In this document: positions 12,466-26,174 of the stretch, one piece after another
Position numbering within the stretch: the first letter of the stretch is position 1
How the letters are laid out: each line of letters opens with the position of its first letter
Source: Vanessa cardui
Lineage: Eukaryota > Arthropoda > Insecta > Lepidoptera > Nymphalidae
Reading direction: 5' to 3'
Assembly: GCF_905220365.1 (NCBI RefSeq)
Contig: NC_061126.1
Span: 7,564,001-7,628,000, forward strand
Length of the DNA: 64,000 bases
Made by a program: the position numbers and the translations under genes
Notes under the pieces: generated by a model
The model's input: only the letters and a program-made list of their open reading frames with translations
The model's database searches: none
Told to the model about the DNA's origin: nothing

Positions 12466-12488
12466 CATTTGGCATTACTATTAATTCT

Positions 12489-13696
12489 ATACCTGGATAT
12501 TCAAAAAATAGAAAATTAGGTTTTAAAAAAAATTATAAATAAACATGCGTTCTATAAATATGTGTTTATCAATTTAATTAAAATGATTTACTTATCACAG
12601 TAACAAAGTATATGTCGAAGGCAACTAACTAATTCCATTAACAGCTTAAAAATTTTACAAAACAGCGTAAACAAATTAATTATTAATAAATATTTATATT
12701 TTTTATTTTTTATTTATATTTCTATTTTTTTTATAAATATACATTTAGATTAATTTTATTGATACCTATAATTTTCACTTTGTCATATTTTATAGTCAAG
12801 GTAGTTTATTAAAATGTATGTTAAAATTAAGATATTTATGTATTATATAATTATTTCAAGTAGAATTTGTAGCTTCTTCGTATATTGTCCCCGTGCATAT
12901 GTGCGCTTTCCGCCGGCGTCGGTGAGGCACAATAGTAGATTCTGTGATTTACTTTTATTGTCATGCACCCCTATTCAGTTCTCTTTTACAAATAATATTG
13001 TGACTGTTTGTCTTTATAATATCTTTGTATTAATGTATTGTCATGTATGTACATAAGATAATCCTTAGTTCTTTAGAAATCTTGAATTATTATACCGACT
13101 TTTTTATAATTCAAAGGAAATTATATATTATGTACTAGTGTAATAATAATCCCAGTGTAAAGATCTAATAAAAATAATTTTTATCTCTTTAAGGTAATTG
13201 GGTATCAATGTTGTCTGTTAGTGATATGACGGAAATGTTCTCGCTCTACCCGTTATAATTACTTATTTTCGTATTATTCGGCTAAAAATTCGAAAAGTGC
13301 CTGTCAAACTAGATTTTCACTGACTCGATTTTTCAACGTTTTGATAGGAATGATAAAAAATCGAATCAATTTATTTAGATTTTAACATTAGCTTCAGTCT
13401 ATCAATGAGACATTATTCGAATTAAAAAGTAAAGTTAATTGATATAATATTGCATAATCATATGATAAAACATGTATGACATTAAAAAATAAACATTGAC
13501 ATCATAAGCACATGCGTCATCGAGTACATTCTGGTGGCTAAGAACAAAAGAGTATACTTGCGGCGGCGCACATTTGACCTAAAAAGATTCAGTTTTGTCG
13601 AACGTAGTATGTATACTATTATCAGTATTGCTAGCCAAATGTAAAATTATTTCATACGCGGAAAAGCTACGAGTGTAATAAATATTGTAGCACAAG
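12489..13696. other. AT-rich DNA, nothing recognised
   Basis: No gene or repeat partner seen. The frame at 12814-13056 has no family similarity. A short GC-richer patch lies at about 12895-12935. Confidence 0.45.
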
Positions 13697-13862
13697 ATTT
13701 TTTTTTTTTTTTTTATGGCATAGGTGGCAAACGAGCAGGAGGCTCACCTGATGGAAAGTGACTACCACCGCCCATGGACACCTGCAACACCAGGGGACTT
13801 GCAGGTGCGTTGCCGGCCTTTCAAAAAGGAGTACGCTCTTTTCTTAAAGGTTCCCATGTCCA
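13697..13862 (-). mobile_element. 5'-truncated LINE tail, family F, copy 2
   Basis: The minus strand reads as the last part of the family F LINE at 27667-30981. It begins GACATGGGAACC, runs through the C-terminal coding GTFKKRAYSFLKGRQ and ends in a poly-A tail (poly-T at about 13700-13714 on the plus strand). Only about 165 bp were copied, a typical dead-on-arrival insertion. The minus-strand open frame 13762-14022 is a chance fusion of this tail with flanking DNA. Confidence 0.9.
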
Positions 13863-14175
13863 GTTTTTTATTACAGCGAGAATTGTTCGTGTGATAAAGA
13901 AAATTAGCGCGTGCTCTGAGAATCCAGCGAGTCCAACGAGCTAAACAAAGAAAAACTAGTGTGACTTTATTGTTATCAGAATCATCATTATCTAAAGATC
14001 GAATCGCAAGTATTTTCCACATTCAATGTTTTATGATATATATCCTTGGTGTTGACTACAGACATAAAAAAGAGTCCTTCAAAAGAGCCGCATGAGGAGA
14101 TATTAGTAATAGTTTTTTTTAGTATATCATTATAACATTCTTTACATTGGATATTTTTAACGATGTAAACAAAAT

Positions 14176-14460
14176 GACAGTTTTTTTTATGGTAAAGGTT
14201 GGCGGACGAGCATATGGGCCACCTGATGGAAAGTGATCACCATCACCCATAGACAATGACGCTGTAAGATATTTTACCTTACATCGTCAATGTGCCACCA
14301 ACCTTGGGAACTAAGATGTTATGTCGCTTGTGCCTGTAGTTACACTGGCTCACTCGCCCTTCAAACCGGAACACAACAATACTGAGTACTGTTATTTGGC
14401 GGTAGAATAACTGATGAGTGGGTGGTACCTACCCAGACGGGCTTGCACAAAGGCCTACCA
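14176..14460 (-). mobile_element. repeat family B, copy 1 (LINE/SINE 3' region)
   Basis: Minus orientation, with the poly-T (A tail) at the left, then GGTTGGCGGACGAGCATATG, then an imperfect stem-loop (14254-14268 pairs with 14278-14292), then GTTCCAAGGTTGG-type sequence and a right end near GCAAGCCCGTCTGGGTAGG on the minus strand. Other copies lie at 38018, 44108 and 58955. No coding sequence is visible. It resembles a common lepidopteran retroelement 3' end, but the parent element cannot be named. Confidence 0.8.
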
Positions 14461-17400
14461 CAAAAGAACTAACAAGTTACAGAATATTTACAAAACTGCC
14501 TAGTACCTGTAAATGTTGATCAGTTGGTGTTTTAATTAAATATTGATTTTTGTCATTCTATCGCTACCGTTTGACACTCGGAAGAAAGAGGTACGACGCC
14601 GTCTAAAGAAAATATATAAGCCGATTATATATTGACAATAATATTAATTATTTTGATAGAAACACTGACAAACATTTTAATATTTCGAATATTAAAGGCA
14701 AAGTTGTCCGCTTCTTCCAGCCTTCCTTAGTGTTTGCTTCTGAATAAAATTTCTCAAGTAGTATTTCTAATAGCTTTGCCAATTAATAACTTCGAAAGGC
14801 CTTTCAATAAATAATTTGTTGTGTTTCATACAATTATATGAATTTCATATTATTATGTTACATTCAATTATCAATACGAATTAGTCGAAAACATTAATTA
14901 CAGAATTACTAGAAACTATATTCTGAACAGGTTGTCATGCTGAATTTAAGTGAAATTTGATTTTGTGAAATGACGATTCAGATGTTTTTGAAAGTCTTAT
15001 TTAAATATAAGATAAAAAGAGTATAAAAAATAATACTTCCTAAAATTCATAATGATTACTATTTAAAAATTAGACTAAGATCGAAAGAGTAACGAAGCCT
15101 AAATATCTACAGCTAGGCAAAAGCGATTCAAGATTAAAAGAGTTCCATAATGCTGCTATACTTTACATTTGGGGAAACACATGAGTGAGAATTCCATTCG
15201 CCAAAACATCTAGGTCTTCTAACGATATTTTTGTTCACAACCGAACACGAGACGCATTATAAAATATGAAAATGTAGTGGTACTTGTCCGGATTTGATCA
15301 TCAACATGTCTGTACTAACCACCTACGTGATAGAAAAAAAACAAAGCATTATTACTAGAACACAGTTTCAATTTAGGTAATTTGGTTGATATTTCGCAAA
15401 TATCGCATGTAACAAATGTCAGACTATTTAGTATTAAATATAAATTAGTTTAGTACTGGCCCCTGTCTTTCGACCATGACTGGGATGCTAGGGTCGTGAC
15501 CTAACCTTCACGCTATTATTACTGGTTACCTTGCACTGTTATGCGCCTAGGCCACCTTTAAAAAGCAATTTCATACTAACCACCCCTATTATTAAGGGTA
15601 GTAAAAACCCGACAGCGAGTCGCCATCTACGAATAATCAGAAAATACTTAAATTATGCGCGCATAACTTTTACCATTGCAATCTTATTGCAGTAGTTATT
15701 TGCAATCATAGTTTGCAACGTGGGACTTGCTTATTGAATTATAAATATAATACATTACCACAGACCAGTATACACCTTTATATTTATTCAAAAGTTATAC
15801 TATGAGAAGACTTGCGTTATTATTTTTTAGAAGAATATCATCCCGATACTTCAGTGGCGCGTAAGAAATTTTTAATTTAACATCCTGTAAATATTCTACA
15901 TCTGCGTTTGGGCCTTCTGCTTATTTTAGGAGATGGTTTGAAACCAAATGGAATGGTCAATGGCGCTTGCTCGGTTTTTAATACACAATTTTCAGAGAAA
16001 ATTTAAATTTTCTCGGCGATGGCATGTCGGTTCTTTCTTAAGATATTAAATAAAAGCATATACGTTTAACGAAAATACTTCAAGGTATTTTGGTTATAAT
16101 TTTGTCATCATAGTATAAAATCAACAGCAAAATATACTAACCATCACACATAGTACACGTTCAGCATAATTATATGACGCTAGGCAAACAGCGTTCATGT
16201 ATCGGACCGCCATAAAAATTGTTCCGCTGAAATCATAAAACGATCTGTTCCGGCGATGAATCGACGCTGTTAACCCATATCGCTTGAAACTGCCTCCACT
16301 TCGCCAGAAGAGACGATCTTTTGCCGGGACGTGACCGAATGATCCAATAAAATCTTTCAGAAAATGTAAGCTGCTGTCCGACGCTGTAAAAATTGTTGTA
16401 CGTGAGCAAAACGTCTTTTATTTCTAATCCATATTTATTAAGATCAGATACCGAATTATTTAAGTTTCAATCAAATATTTATTAATAATAAGACTTTTGT
16501 TCAAGTCTGTCTGAGTAAGTATCGGCCACTCAACATAAGTTATATATATTTACGTAGTAAACCAAGTGGATATGCTTTTTGTATCTGCTTTATGGGCGCC
16601 AATACACCCTAACATTTTCCAATAAAGAGATGAGATGAATTCTCAAAAAGTTCATTTTAAATCTAGTTTCGCGCGTTCCAACAAATAAAAGTCCTCAATA
16701 TAATATTAATAGAGACATTATTGAAGAGACTATTAAAAAGATAATATGTTCGCGATCAAAATTTTGAAAGAATATTTATAATGTATACACAAAATAACTA
16801 TTAATTTATAGACGTAAGCGGTAGATTATTATTTGAATTAACATTTTAAATATCAAAATGACTACGCATGAAACGGAACTAACGACGCGACAGTTCGATT
16901 GCGGATAACAATAAAACTAAATCATCGGGAAGTTATCTATCTTCGTAGTCGACGGGCCCGGAAAGCGAACATGTGCACGAAAACGTAATACACGGGATAA
17001 GATGTTAAATGGCGTAGGGGCAAAGACTTCCAACTTATCTAATTTTTATTTAATCTGTATTTTTATTTTTTTAAATTGATTTAATTTTACATTTACTAAG
17101 GTCGTTTAATATCCTGGATAAAAGAGCTATCAGAGCAATATTTTACCTATCTCGTTTATGCAGATTTTTGGGCGGCGTTTTAAAGTACGACAAAAATGAA
17201 GCTTAATGTCGCGAGCTGATATTATGTCAAGGGTGACATTTCACAAATTGCCGTTCACATCAATTTTCGATTAGCGATAATTGGAGTCGATTATATGAAA
17301 AATGCGTTTACGCTCAGCTAGATACAATACTAAACAGGTTTTATATAAATCGTAAAAAAATAAATCTGATTAATATAATTTAAAAAGAATAAGGCCAACC

Positions 17401-20400
17401 AGTATATTATAATATTTTATACCGTAATCCATTATTGTTATAATGTAGCAATAATATCGGTAATCAACTCCAAGTCAATATTTACATAGTAAATTGAACA
17501 ATATTGTTTAATCATTGCCATTAAAATCATATCTAACAAATGGATATAACTACATCATCAACTCATATAATATACCTACAATGTATTATAAAATACAAGG
17601 CATAGTAATAATGGAACGAAAAGAAACTATGATTCTATTATTTTCGACGTTATTACGGTGGTCGTATTTAATTATTGCAGATATTAATACGGAGCTGATA
17701 AGAGCTGATTTTCTCATAAATAAAGCGAGGTGGTCGTTTCGTTCAATAACTTAATTCAATCTTTGCTCCCCTCTCCGTATCGCCAGAACAGTATGCTGTC
17801 GTATAGAAACGCAAGATAATGGCAATCGATTCTCCTTACTCATTCTCTACTGCATAATTTTATGATATAAGTGAGTTGGTAAACAAAGCTCTTCGGTAAC
17901 AAAGGAAAAATCGTAAAATAAATCGTATTTCTCGTTCAAAAACAATGTACATATAATATTCGTGAAATTGTTATAACCTAAATAGATTCTGGAAATAATA
18001 ATGTAAAATACAGTACATTACGTATTAGCGAAATTTTTAATGATCGTTATTTTATCTGTTAAATTAAATAATTAATTATTAAATTGCCAGATGATTAAGT
18101 AAGTGTATTTAATTTGAAAAAAATAGTAATCAATATGAAAAGTATATTTTTTATTATTTCTTAAGTATGAATTAACAAAATACATGATATAAACAAGCAT
18201 AATAAATATATGTATAAGTGATGTCATTGATATAACATTTCTCACTCGTTTCAGCTTCAGAAAACTCTACAATAATCCGATTTCAATGTTTAACAACCAC
18301 ATATCCAGACAGAAATAAAAATCTCCCGCAGCTAATATGATATATTTGGCTAGCTCCGTCTGAATTGTGGCGATTGGCGTTTTTAGTCATCTTGCCTGAT
18401 TCAACCCTGGCTGTCATATAAATACGAGTATAGTTCTATTTACGTGTCAATCATACATTTCGCTAAAAAATACCTTGCTTTATAAATTATGCAAACATCA
18501 ACGCGTGTTATAAATTCCATGTTATATTTGTTATTGTTAAATACTGATTTATATTGTATACACTTTTACAAATAAATAAATTTACTCTAAAAATTCTGTT
18601 TGAACTTTTTCACACTAAAAATTGTTTGAAAATTAAGTACATTTTCAGCTAATATATATAATATATAATCTTATAATATATAAACTGACATAAAAACATC
18701 CAATTATGAATTTTATTTGTTAAATTGGGTGTGTAATTTCAATTTGTAGCATTTCTAGAAATAAGAAATTAATTGAATTCATAGTATTTAGTTTAACGTG
18801 TCAATGAAAAGTCCGCCCAAAGCACAGTACCGGAATTTCTTTAGTTATTCAGTGAGCATGATTGCCCCTCGATCACGTACCGGAAAAAGAAATACAAAAT
18901 AAAGCAATCACTTTCAGTATACCTAACAGGTAACAAATTGGGAACGTTTCGAACTATCAGTCGGGACAGAACAGAAAAATAACAGGTTTCCTTTTCGCTT
19001 CTTATAATACCTTTATTGATTCTGTCCGAATATTATTTAATAATGAATGTATTCAATAGTATTTGTTTAAAGAAAAGAGTAACTTCATTTATCATATCAG
19101 ATTTTTTTGAGTATTTTTTAAGGTTAATTAATAACAAGAATATAAAAAATCTAAAACTACATATAACCTTTCGTCCTGACTGAGTACAGGTAAAAATACT
19201 AAGTAGAGAGCCGAAATTAACAATATAGATTTATTTCAACCACCAGAATATTTGGAAATTCTAATCTAAACGACAAAAATAATACCTAGTACTGTATATA
19301 TATTGAAAAATATTCAATTTTCTATCTAAAGTAAGTTAATAAGACGAAAGTTTCAATTCTGAAACCTTCTTATTTAATTCAATTTGAACAGCAAAATGGT
19401 AAAGACTTCACACTGAATGCTAGGCTGAAAGTCTACCGTAATCCGTCAAATCCAAATTAGATTTTCTTTCAACTATTCATAGGTTTCCGTGTTCAGGTTC
19501 CCGCGACGCCATTTGCGATCTCAGTCATATTTAATTGGAAAAGACACGGCCTATCTGTCTTATCTCTAGCATTAACCTAACTAACATCTATCCAGCCATA
19601 TTTCATTTATGACTAAGCTATCAATTAATGAAATCTATTACATGAATACTTTAAACAAAAAACTAGTGACATCAATTTCAAAAAAAGTAATTTACAAAAC
19701 TTGTATGTAACATAAATAATATATTTTAATAATTTCATATATTTTACTAATCTTTAAATCTAAATATAAAATAAAGCGTCACACAAATGAATAGGTCTTA
19801 CAAATATTGGGCAAGATTTAACAGGGTGTAAAGCGATAGGGCAGGCAAGCTAGCGTGTCCCGAGGCAGTGAGCGCGACTCACACGCACTCGCCGATGTAG
19901 ACATCATATTCGTAAAACCTATAGTCGTTTAAAATAACTCTTTCATTAAACATCATGTACTATTGTTAGCATTATTATAATCGTGTAATCGTTTCAATGA
20001 AATAACGCACATTCACACGTATTATTTACTGGGTTTTAAAAAGTAATATATATATATTTGTGAATCCAAACCGTAACAGGCTTTAGAAATCGGACCCATT
20101 TGAAAAACGTCAAGTCATGCGAATAAAATATATGTTAACGACCGAAAAGTGATTGACGATTTTTAATAAAAGCGCCATAAATAAATAATTTTGATGGACG
20201 ATCAGTGCTCATCCTTTTTATTGCCATCTTAATTTTTCTATACAGACGCGAATTACGGTCCGGGTAAAAAAACTTGTCTTCTACATCAAATAGGGTTGAA
20301 TTGATATTTAAAATATTGTACCGGTTACAAAGGAAATTAAGAACGTTCATATTGACGTGGGCTATTTCATCGTCCCTCTAAAAACAATGTCAAAACGGAA

Positions 20401-21767
20401 ATTAAGCTTACATACGAATAAATAACAGAGATTTATGAATAAATATTCAACGTTTATTTTGTTTCGACCTAAGTTCAAAATTAATAATATAACTCTATTG
20501 TTTTATCACATAGTAGGTGTGTGGTAACACAAATATTAAGTTACTTTAGCATTTTTTTATAATATTTAAACGATAACTAACATCTTGAGGTACTGCTCAT
20601 AAGTTTATAAGTATATTTGAAGCTAAGTGATTGTAAGAGAAGACTGGCGCCGCGCCGGAAGTTGTTTCCACGTGACGGCCAACGGAAGAGATCATGTTGC
20701 TTCGTTATGTCGCCTTACTTCACCCTCTGAAGCCTTTTATCTCGAGACCGAAGAACATGACGTGACAATTATGTAAACACGAAATAAAATTACAGTTCGG
20801 AAAAGAAAAATAAAGGAAGTCCTTTCGTAACAAATTCGAAAACTAAAAAGAAATATATCCTATCAAGAAAACTTATTACCCGATTATTATAATTATTATA
20901 AGGATATTACTTACACTTAAATATGACAATTAAATTAAAATATAAGTATTTAAAAAGTGTTCCTTTGAAACAAAAGTATTACAAGAACAACTTGTACACC
21001 CGAGGTAATTTGCAGAAACTTTGTTAGAAGTCGCTATAAATTAAAACGGTTTCATAGTCGAGACAAGAGCTTCAAAATTAGTTGGCTCTGACAAAATGTT
21101 GAGTAATATCGGTTGAAGTGCGTCGTTGTTTTTGTAATGCTTTTTCATGACTGGCCCTAACGATTATTCCCTCCATTGTGTGAACTGCGGGCGCTGCCAA
21201 GACCCCGCGGAGAAAGAGCTAAATTCACAAAAGTTTCCGACTTGTTCGAATGGCCGGCTTTTGTTACAGAGCAACTTATTGTTCGAGACAGATTGCAGAG
21301 GATCAGCCTCGCGTTGCCACGAATTTGTTCTGAATGATTCACACGTGGGGGCTATGAGGAAAATATTTCGTAGCTCGTATTATCTACTATAAGCTTCTAT
21401 AAGTATCTGACTTAACAAAAATAGTAGTTTGTCGTGTATACTTTTTACTCGTTAAATTGCATGACAATATTAGGCATCTATTCAATATTCATTAACTACG
21501 AAAGTTATTACCGGTTTTTTTTGCTTCTAATATATATATAGAGGTTGTTGTTCTAAATGAATAAAACATAACATAACATAACTAGAAAAAAATCGTTGTC
21601 TGTAAAACGGCTGTCTGGATAACTGACTGTAAAATTAAAATGTTTCCGCTGACACATTTTGATTCATATTTCAATTATTCATATTTCTCTATTATGTCAT
21701 ACTGACATATATAAACTGATATACAAATTAACATTACATATTTAATAAATAAACTAAACTTTTCTTT
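14461..21767. other. gene-free stretch with scattered GC-richer islands
   Basis: No convincing exon. Islands of higher GC occur at about 16200-16390, 17150-17300, 19830-19910, 20640-20770 and 21160-21360. The frames inside 21147-21392 on both strands overlap each other and match nothing I recognise. A degraded SINE lies at 15120-15330. The pattern would fit a regulatory landscape or a very long intron; this is inference. Confidence 0.4.
15120..15330 (-). repeat. degraded SINE related to family A
   Basis: Shows in order the weak landmarks of family A on the minus strand: GAGTGAGAATTCC, CTTCTAACGATATTTTTGTTCACAACCGAACACGAGACGCATTATAA-type sequence, GTACTTGTCCGGATTTGA and TACTAACCACC. Many substitutions; an old copy or a sister family. 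Confidence 0.5.
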
Positions 21768-22010
21768 GACGACCTCCATGGTCGAGTGGTGTGTACACCG
21801 GTTTTCATGGGTACGCCACTCTGAGGTCCCGGGTTCGATTCCCGGCCAAGTCGATGTAGATTACCAATAGTTTTCTATGTTGACTTGGGTCTGGGTGTTT
21901 GTGATACCGTCGTTACTTCTGATTTCCATAACACAAGTGCTTCAGCTACTTACATTGGGATCAGAGTAATGTATGTGATGTTGTCTCATATTTATTTATT
22001 ATTTATAAAT
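21768..22010 (+). mobile_element. SINE family S, copy 1 (tRNA-derived)
   Basis: Starts with a tRNA-like head: A box TGGTCGAGTGG (21780-21790) and canonical B box GGTTCGATTCC (about 21832). The body has GTCTGGGTGTTTGTG and ATTGGGATCAGAGTAATG, and it ends in TTTATT repeats. Nearly identical copies lie at 38657 and 40287. No target duplication could be fixed for this copy. Confidence 0.92.
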
Positions 22011-25000
22011 TGTTGCAATATACAATACAACCTATAAGTAATTATTATAAGTAATTTAAATAAGGTTACCTATTGCACTTATATTTTACAGTTGTAGGGA
22101 TTATGTTTTATGAAAGCTTGTGACTTGTAAATGAATAAAATAATATTACGATAAATATTAAAAATACTCTCAAAATTAAAATTTTATACATGCTTCTGTT
22201 AGTCAATAGGAAGTAACAAAAATTTCTATTTTAGTATAAAACAAGACGCTTACCGCTTTCTGTCCCTAATCCCCATATATTGTTAGATCTTGAAAATTAC
22301 GCAATGGATTTTGATGCCATTTTTTAATAAATAAAGTATTAAACACGCCAGTAGAAAGTATAGTATTTATTTATAGTTGGTTTTATTTTTATATTATTGC
22401 CCTGAAGTTTACAAATCGAATTTTGCAATAATTTTTAAATGTCGTTCCATGCGCGACTCTCTTTTGTTTTTTTAAATAATCGGTTTGCGCGGGAAAACAT
22501 CATGTATAACTTTATACAGCCACACCAATTCTACTATCGATGTATAACGTTCTAAAATCGATTACACTTTTACGAAAACGGATACACTAAGAAAATATGA
22601 ATTTATTAAATATATAATTATAATATAAATGTAGTAGCATAAATAAGTATTTCTAACAAGAGTGATTAGAGAGGAACATTTTTGTTAATAACACATGGAC
22701 AAAATAGTAAAGAAACACTGATAATTTTGGAGGTTTCTTATAGATGTCGTAAATAAACAAATTATGTCGATAGTTTTTTTTTATTATGCTTAAGGTTGGA
22801 GTAAAGATTATACATATAATGTGTTTTAAAAGTAACTTTTTTCAATAAACAGAGCTACACAAGGCAATGGGCGTCGAGACGTCGCCGTTACGGGCCAGTG
22901 AAAACTTTGATAAAGAAAAGTTAGTCTCTTAGAAACTCAAATACTACAATTTTATCCACCCCTAATGTTCTTTATATGATATGAGCGAGAGTGTTATAAT
23001 AGAGACAGTAATACGTCTAAGGATGTAACAATTGAGCAATAACAAACATTGAATAAGAAAATAATTTGTGAAACAGAATTCATGTTTCATAACTCACATA
23101 CGAACGATATTATTGAGAAAATGGTATTTTTTCCTGTGTTCCATAGCAAAGATAAAGACCCCAACCAATACGGAGGGAGGGAGCTGCGCCGATGTCTACT
23201 ACTACAAATTCATTCCCTAACATTTACGTCACATAATGTAACAGAGCCTGCGAATAAACTTTACATATATGCATTAAGACAATCCGATTTTATTTGAACA
23301 TATTGAGGGATTTTTACGTTTATGCAACGATGTTAAATGTATGCTATATGTGCTTGGCTTCCACGGGGAACTGTAACTTACTACTATTTTATTTTAATGA
23401 GTACATTAAAAAGAAATGAAAAAAATATGTTTATGAGAATGAAGAAAGACATCACAAGTGCACTTATTTTAGAAAATTAAACCGTTATTATGAATTCAAT
23501 AGTTCATTTCAACATCTGTAAGTGTTATGGTTGCTATAAAAAGCTTATTTGCGCTTCGTTTTAATGATCACTTCGCCGGCACGTTCTAAAATCGACCACC
23601 GAACAGTTGGCGGTTCTCGAAAAACTTAAAATTAAATAATATTTTACCTTAATACCATCATTCAGCACACGCCTTCCATAACAAAAACATTATTCCACTT
23701 AGAAAATTAGGAGAGATTGTATTAACATAACCGCTTTGTTAAATGGAGTCAAGATAATTTGTGGACAAAGTTCGGTCTGTTATACCTCGCAAATTGCTGG
23801 ATAAGACTGTGTGAGACAACTGTTAGTTTTAATTAAACTGTTGGTTACGCTCGCGGGGAGACCTCTAAACGAGAAAATTATTGTAATCTTATAAGCCTGT
23901 CGGTTTCTCGCGATCCCCTTACAAATTAATATCATGCGATTTAGTCCAACGGCAAAGCAAAGATTAATAAATACTTAACCCCTTGATACAAAGTAATTGT
24001 ATAAAGAACATTATGTGAAACGTAATAAAACAATTAAGAAACTTGCAACTTTAAAAGCAGTCGCTATCGCGATGCTTTCGATTCAATTTAATAAAGAGTA
24101 AAATGGTCTAAATTGGCGGAACAAGATTATCAGCTCTTGTTTCAAATTGAAAAGCGACGCGGCAGTGCCTTGGGACAAATATTTCATTAGATCTGGAAGC
24201 AATCGGTGGACGGGTCAGACGAGCACCTGTGCCGTGCTCGTTGCGGCCGCTAAAATACTTCCCAGTTACAACGCTCGCAAAAATTACACTTCAGTTTCAT
24301 CGTGACTATTGTATAAACATTTTGTAACAAAAATAACCATCACGTCCCACTGCTGTTTTGAAAGTTTTGAAAACAGTTTTAGTGCCATAAGTAGTAACGC
24401 CATTGTTAGGGTCTCGTGCGGCAATTCACAATGTAAATAAGTTAATTATTTAAGCTGTATAGTTATCAATTTATTTTATATATTTTATACATATGTTTGA
24501 ATGTCAAATCAATAAAATTGTTGACCCAAGTAATATTAGAATGTTTGGGTAATAAAACAAGATTGAAATGAAAGATAAGGTGTATATTTTATAGGGAACC
24601 TTCAAATAGTAGTCAGTGAAAGAGCAATTACGTGCACCTATCCGGGATATTGTCTTCTAGCCACGCTATGCAGAATTATTGCTAGCGTAGTTTAGTGAGT
24701 CGGACCGCTTGTCAAACTTTGGTAATTTAACTTCAAAACAGGTTCCTGTCGGTGTGCCACGACGAACATTTGTTCAACCGCAATCGAGTAAGTAATGCTA
24801 TGACAATAACATCAAAGCAATTTAGCAATTGAATTTCAGTTACTAAGCTAATACTGAAATTATATTTATTTCAAAATTTTTATTTTTATTTTGTACGGTT
24901 AAAATATTTTTATCATATACGAGTTTACAACGTGTAATGTAAATAATATTACTATACAAATAAATCAATTTACTTATTTTCATATTTCGTCTTCAGTCGA

Positions 25001-25834
25001 TTTGTATCGATTTATTCATTCTTACGTAATTCTAAAAAGTTTACAAAAGATTCAGTCTATTTAATAAATATAATTACAAAGTTCAATACAGATATAAAAG
25101 ATACGATTACTCGTGTTTTATATTCGAATAATCTCGATCTACATTATCAATATTAAAATTTCTTTTTAATATTCATTGTAAATAAAAATTCGTTTATTGC
25201 AATGTTTGAAATTCAGTCCGCACTGGTGCTTCCCTACGTTATTGCGTTCTACGATTTATGATGGTGTTCACTTTAAAATAGAGCCATTTTATCTGAAATA
25301 TTGTCATCTGCTTTAAATATTTTACTTAAAGCATACCCAAGGCGGTCCTACAGAATTTCATTGAAGATCAAAACGAAAGCCCGAATATATATTATTAATA
25401 TCATCTACAAAGTGTAAGGAACTTCGGAACGTTATTTATTTTCAGTAATTGATCATTTCTACTTTATCGAGAACATTTATTATTTTCAAGTGCGTTGATA
25501 ATGAAATGTTTTATTTTATTCCAATAGATGTACATTTAACAAGTTTAGTATAATGATTAACTAATGTGATATATAAAATCGCGATATGTATATGATTATG
25601 TATAGTATATTAAGATAGTTTAGTTAATTTTATATTTAGTATTTGTACGTACCTTACCAGATGATTTATTTTTTATAAGTGATACTAGACATCATAGAGG
25701 CATTGATTTTATTTTTTCAGAAATAAACGTTTACTCACTACAATCTAATAAATATGAGTTAATAATATACCTGCACGAGTATACTGTCTGATTTTGCATT
25801 TGAATTGTTTAAATATGTTATTTTTAGTAAATCG
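22011..25834. other. gene-free stretch
   Basis: No gene. The frame 23049-23297 shows no motif. GC-richer islands at about 23560-23620, 24060-24300 (ACGCGGCAGTGCCTTGGG, ACGAGCACCTGTGCCGTGC, GTTGCGGCCGC) and 24640-24780 do not read as exons. Confidence 0.4.
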
Positions 25835-25846
25835 AAGCGAAACATA

Positions 25847-26162
25847 CAGAAGTCGAGATGGAGAGTCGAGATGGCCCAGGGGTTAGAACGCGCGCATCTT
25901 AACCGATGATTGCGGGTTCAAGCCAAGGCAAGCACCGCTGATTCATGTTTTTAATTTGTCTTTATAACTTATCTCGTGCTCAGCGGTGAAGGAAAACATC
26001 GTGAGGAAACCTGCATGTGACAAATTTCATAGAAATTCTGCCACATGTGTATTCCACCAACCCGCAATGGAACAGCGTGGTGGAATATGTTCCAAAACCT
26101 TCTCCTCAAAGGGAGAGGAGGCCTTTAGCCCAGCAGTGGGAATTTACAGGCTTTTGTTGTTG
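25847..26162 (+). mobile_element. SINE family A, copy 3, head partly duplicated
   Basis: Plus orientation. The A-box-like TGGCCCAGGGG and degenerate B box GGTTCAAGCC are at the left; the tail ends AATTTACAGGCTTTTGTTGTTG. The head phrase GTCGAGATGGAGA occurs twice in a row (from 25852 and again from 25865). Flanks carry a nearly perfect 12-bp repeat AAGCGAAACATA / AAGCGTAACATA (25835-25846, 26163-26174), a probable target duplication with one mutation. Confidence 0.9.
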
Positions 26163-26174
26163 AAGCGTAACATA

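Larger units (their letters stand above)
11310..12480. mobile_element. hAT-like non-autonomous element with CAAGAC subterminal repeats
   Basis: 1171 bp bounded by a perfect 8-bp direct repeat TTAATTCT (11302-11309 and 12481-12488), the duplication length of hAT elements. The ends are imperfect inverted repeats: TAGTGTTGCCCAAATTCAG at the left and, on the other strand, TAGTAATGCCAAATGCAAG at the right. Both subterminal zones (about 11325-11490 and 12330-12465) are packed with the hexamer CAAGAC or its complement GTCTTG. At the right end the units form tandem AAGACC runs; at the left end they occur in both orientations and would fold back. The middle (11500-12320) is AT-rich and encodes nothing recognisable, so the element would need a transposase from elsewhere. 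Confidence 0.85.

Noticed and set aside
11263..12542. Open frames 11263-11457, 12321-12542 and 12328-12519 with repetitive QDQDQ / KTKTK peptides
   Set aside because: They are translations of the CAAGAC subterminal repeats of the hAT-like element, not genes. The repeats are also not a CRISPR array: there are no unique spacers and the host is an animal.
13762..14022. Minus-strand 86-codon frame ending in an RT C-terminus
   Set aside because: Chance fusion of flanking sequence with a truncated LINE tail.
21780..21860. tRNA-like sequences at the heads of SINE S copies (also 38665, 40295)
   Set aside because: They have pol III boxes but continue into a shared SINE body and occur as dispersed copies with target duplications; not functional tRNA genes.
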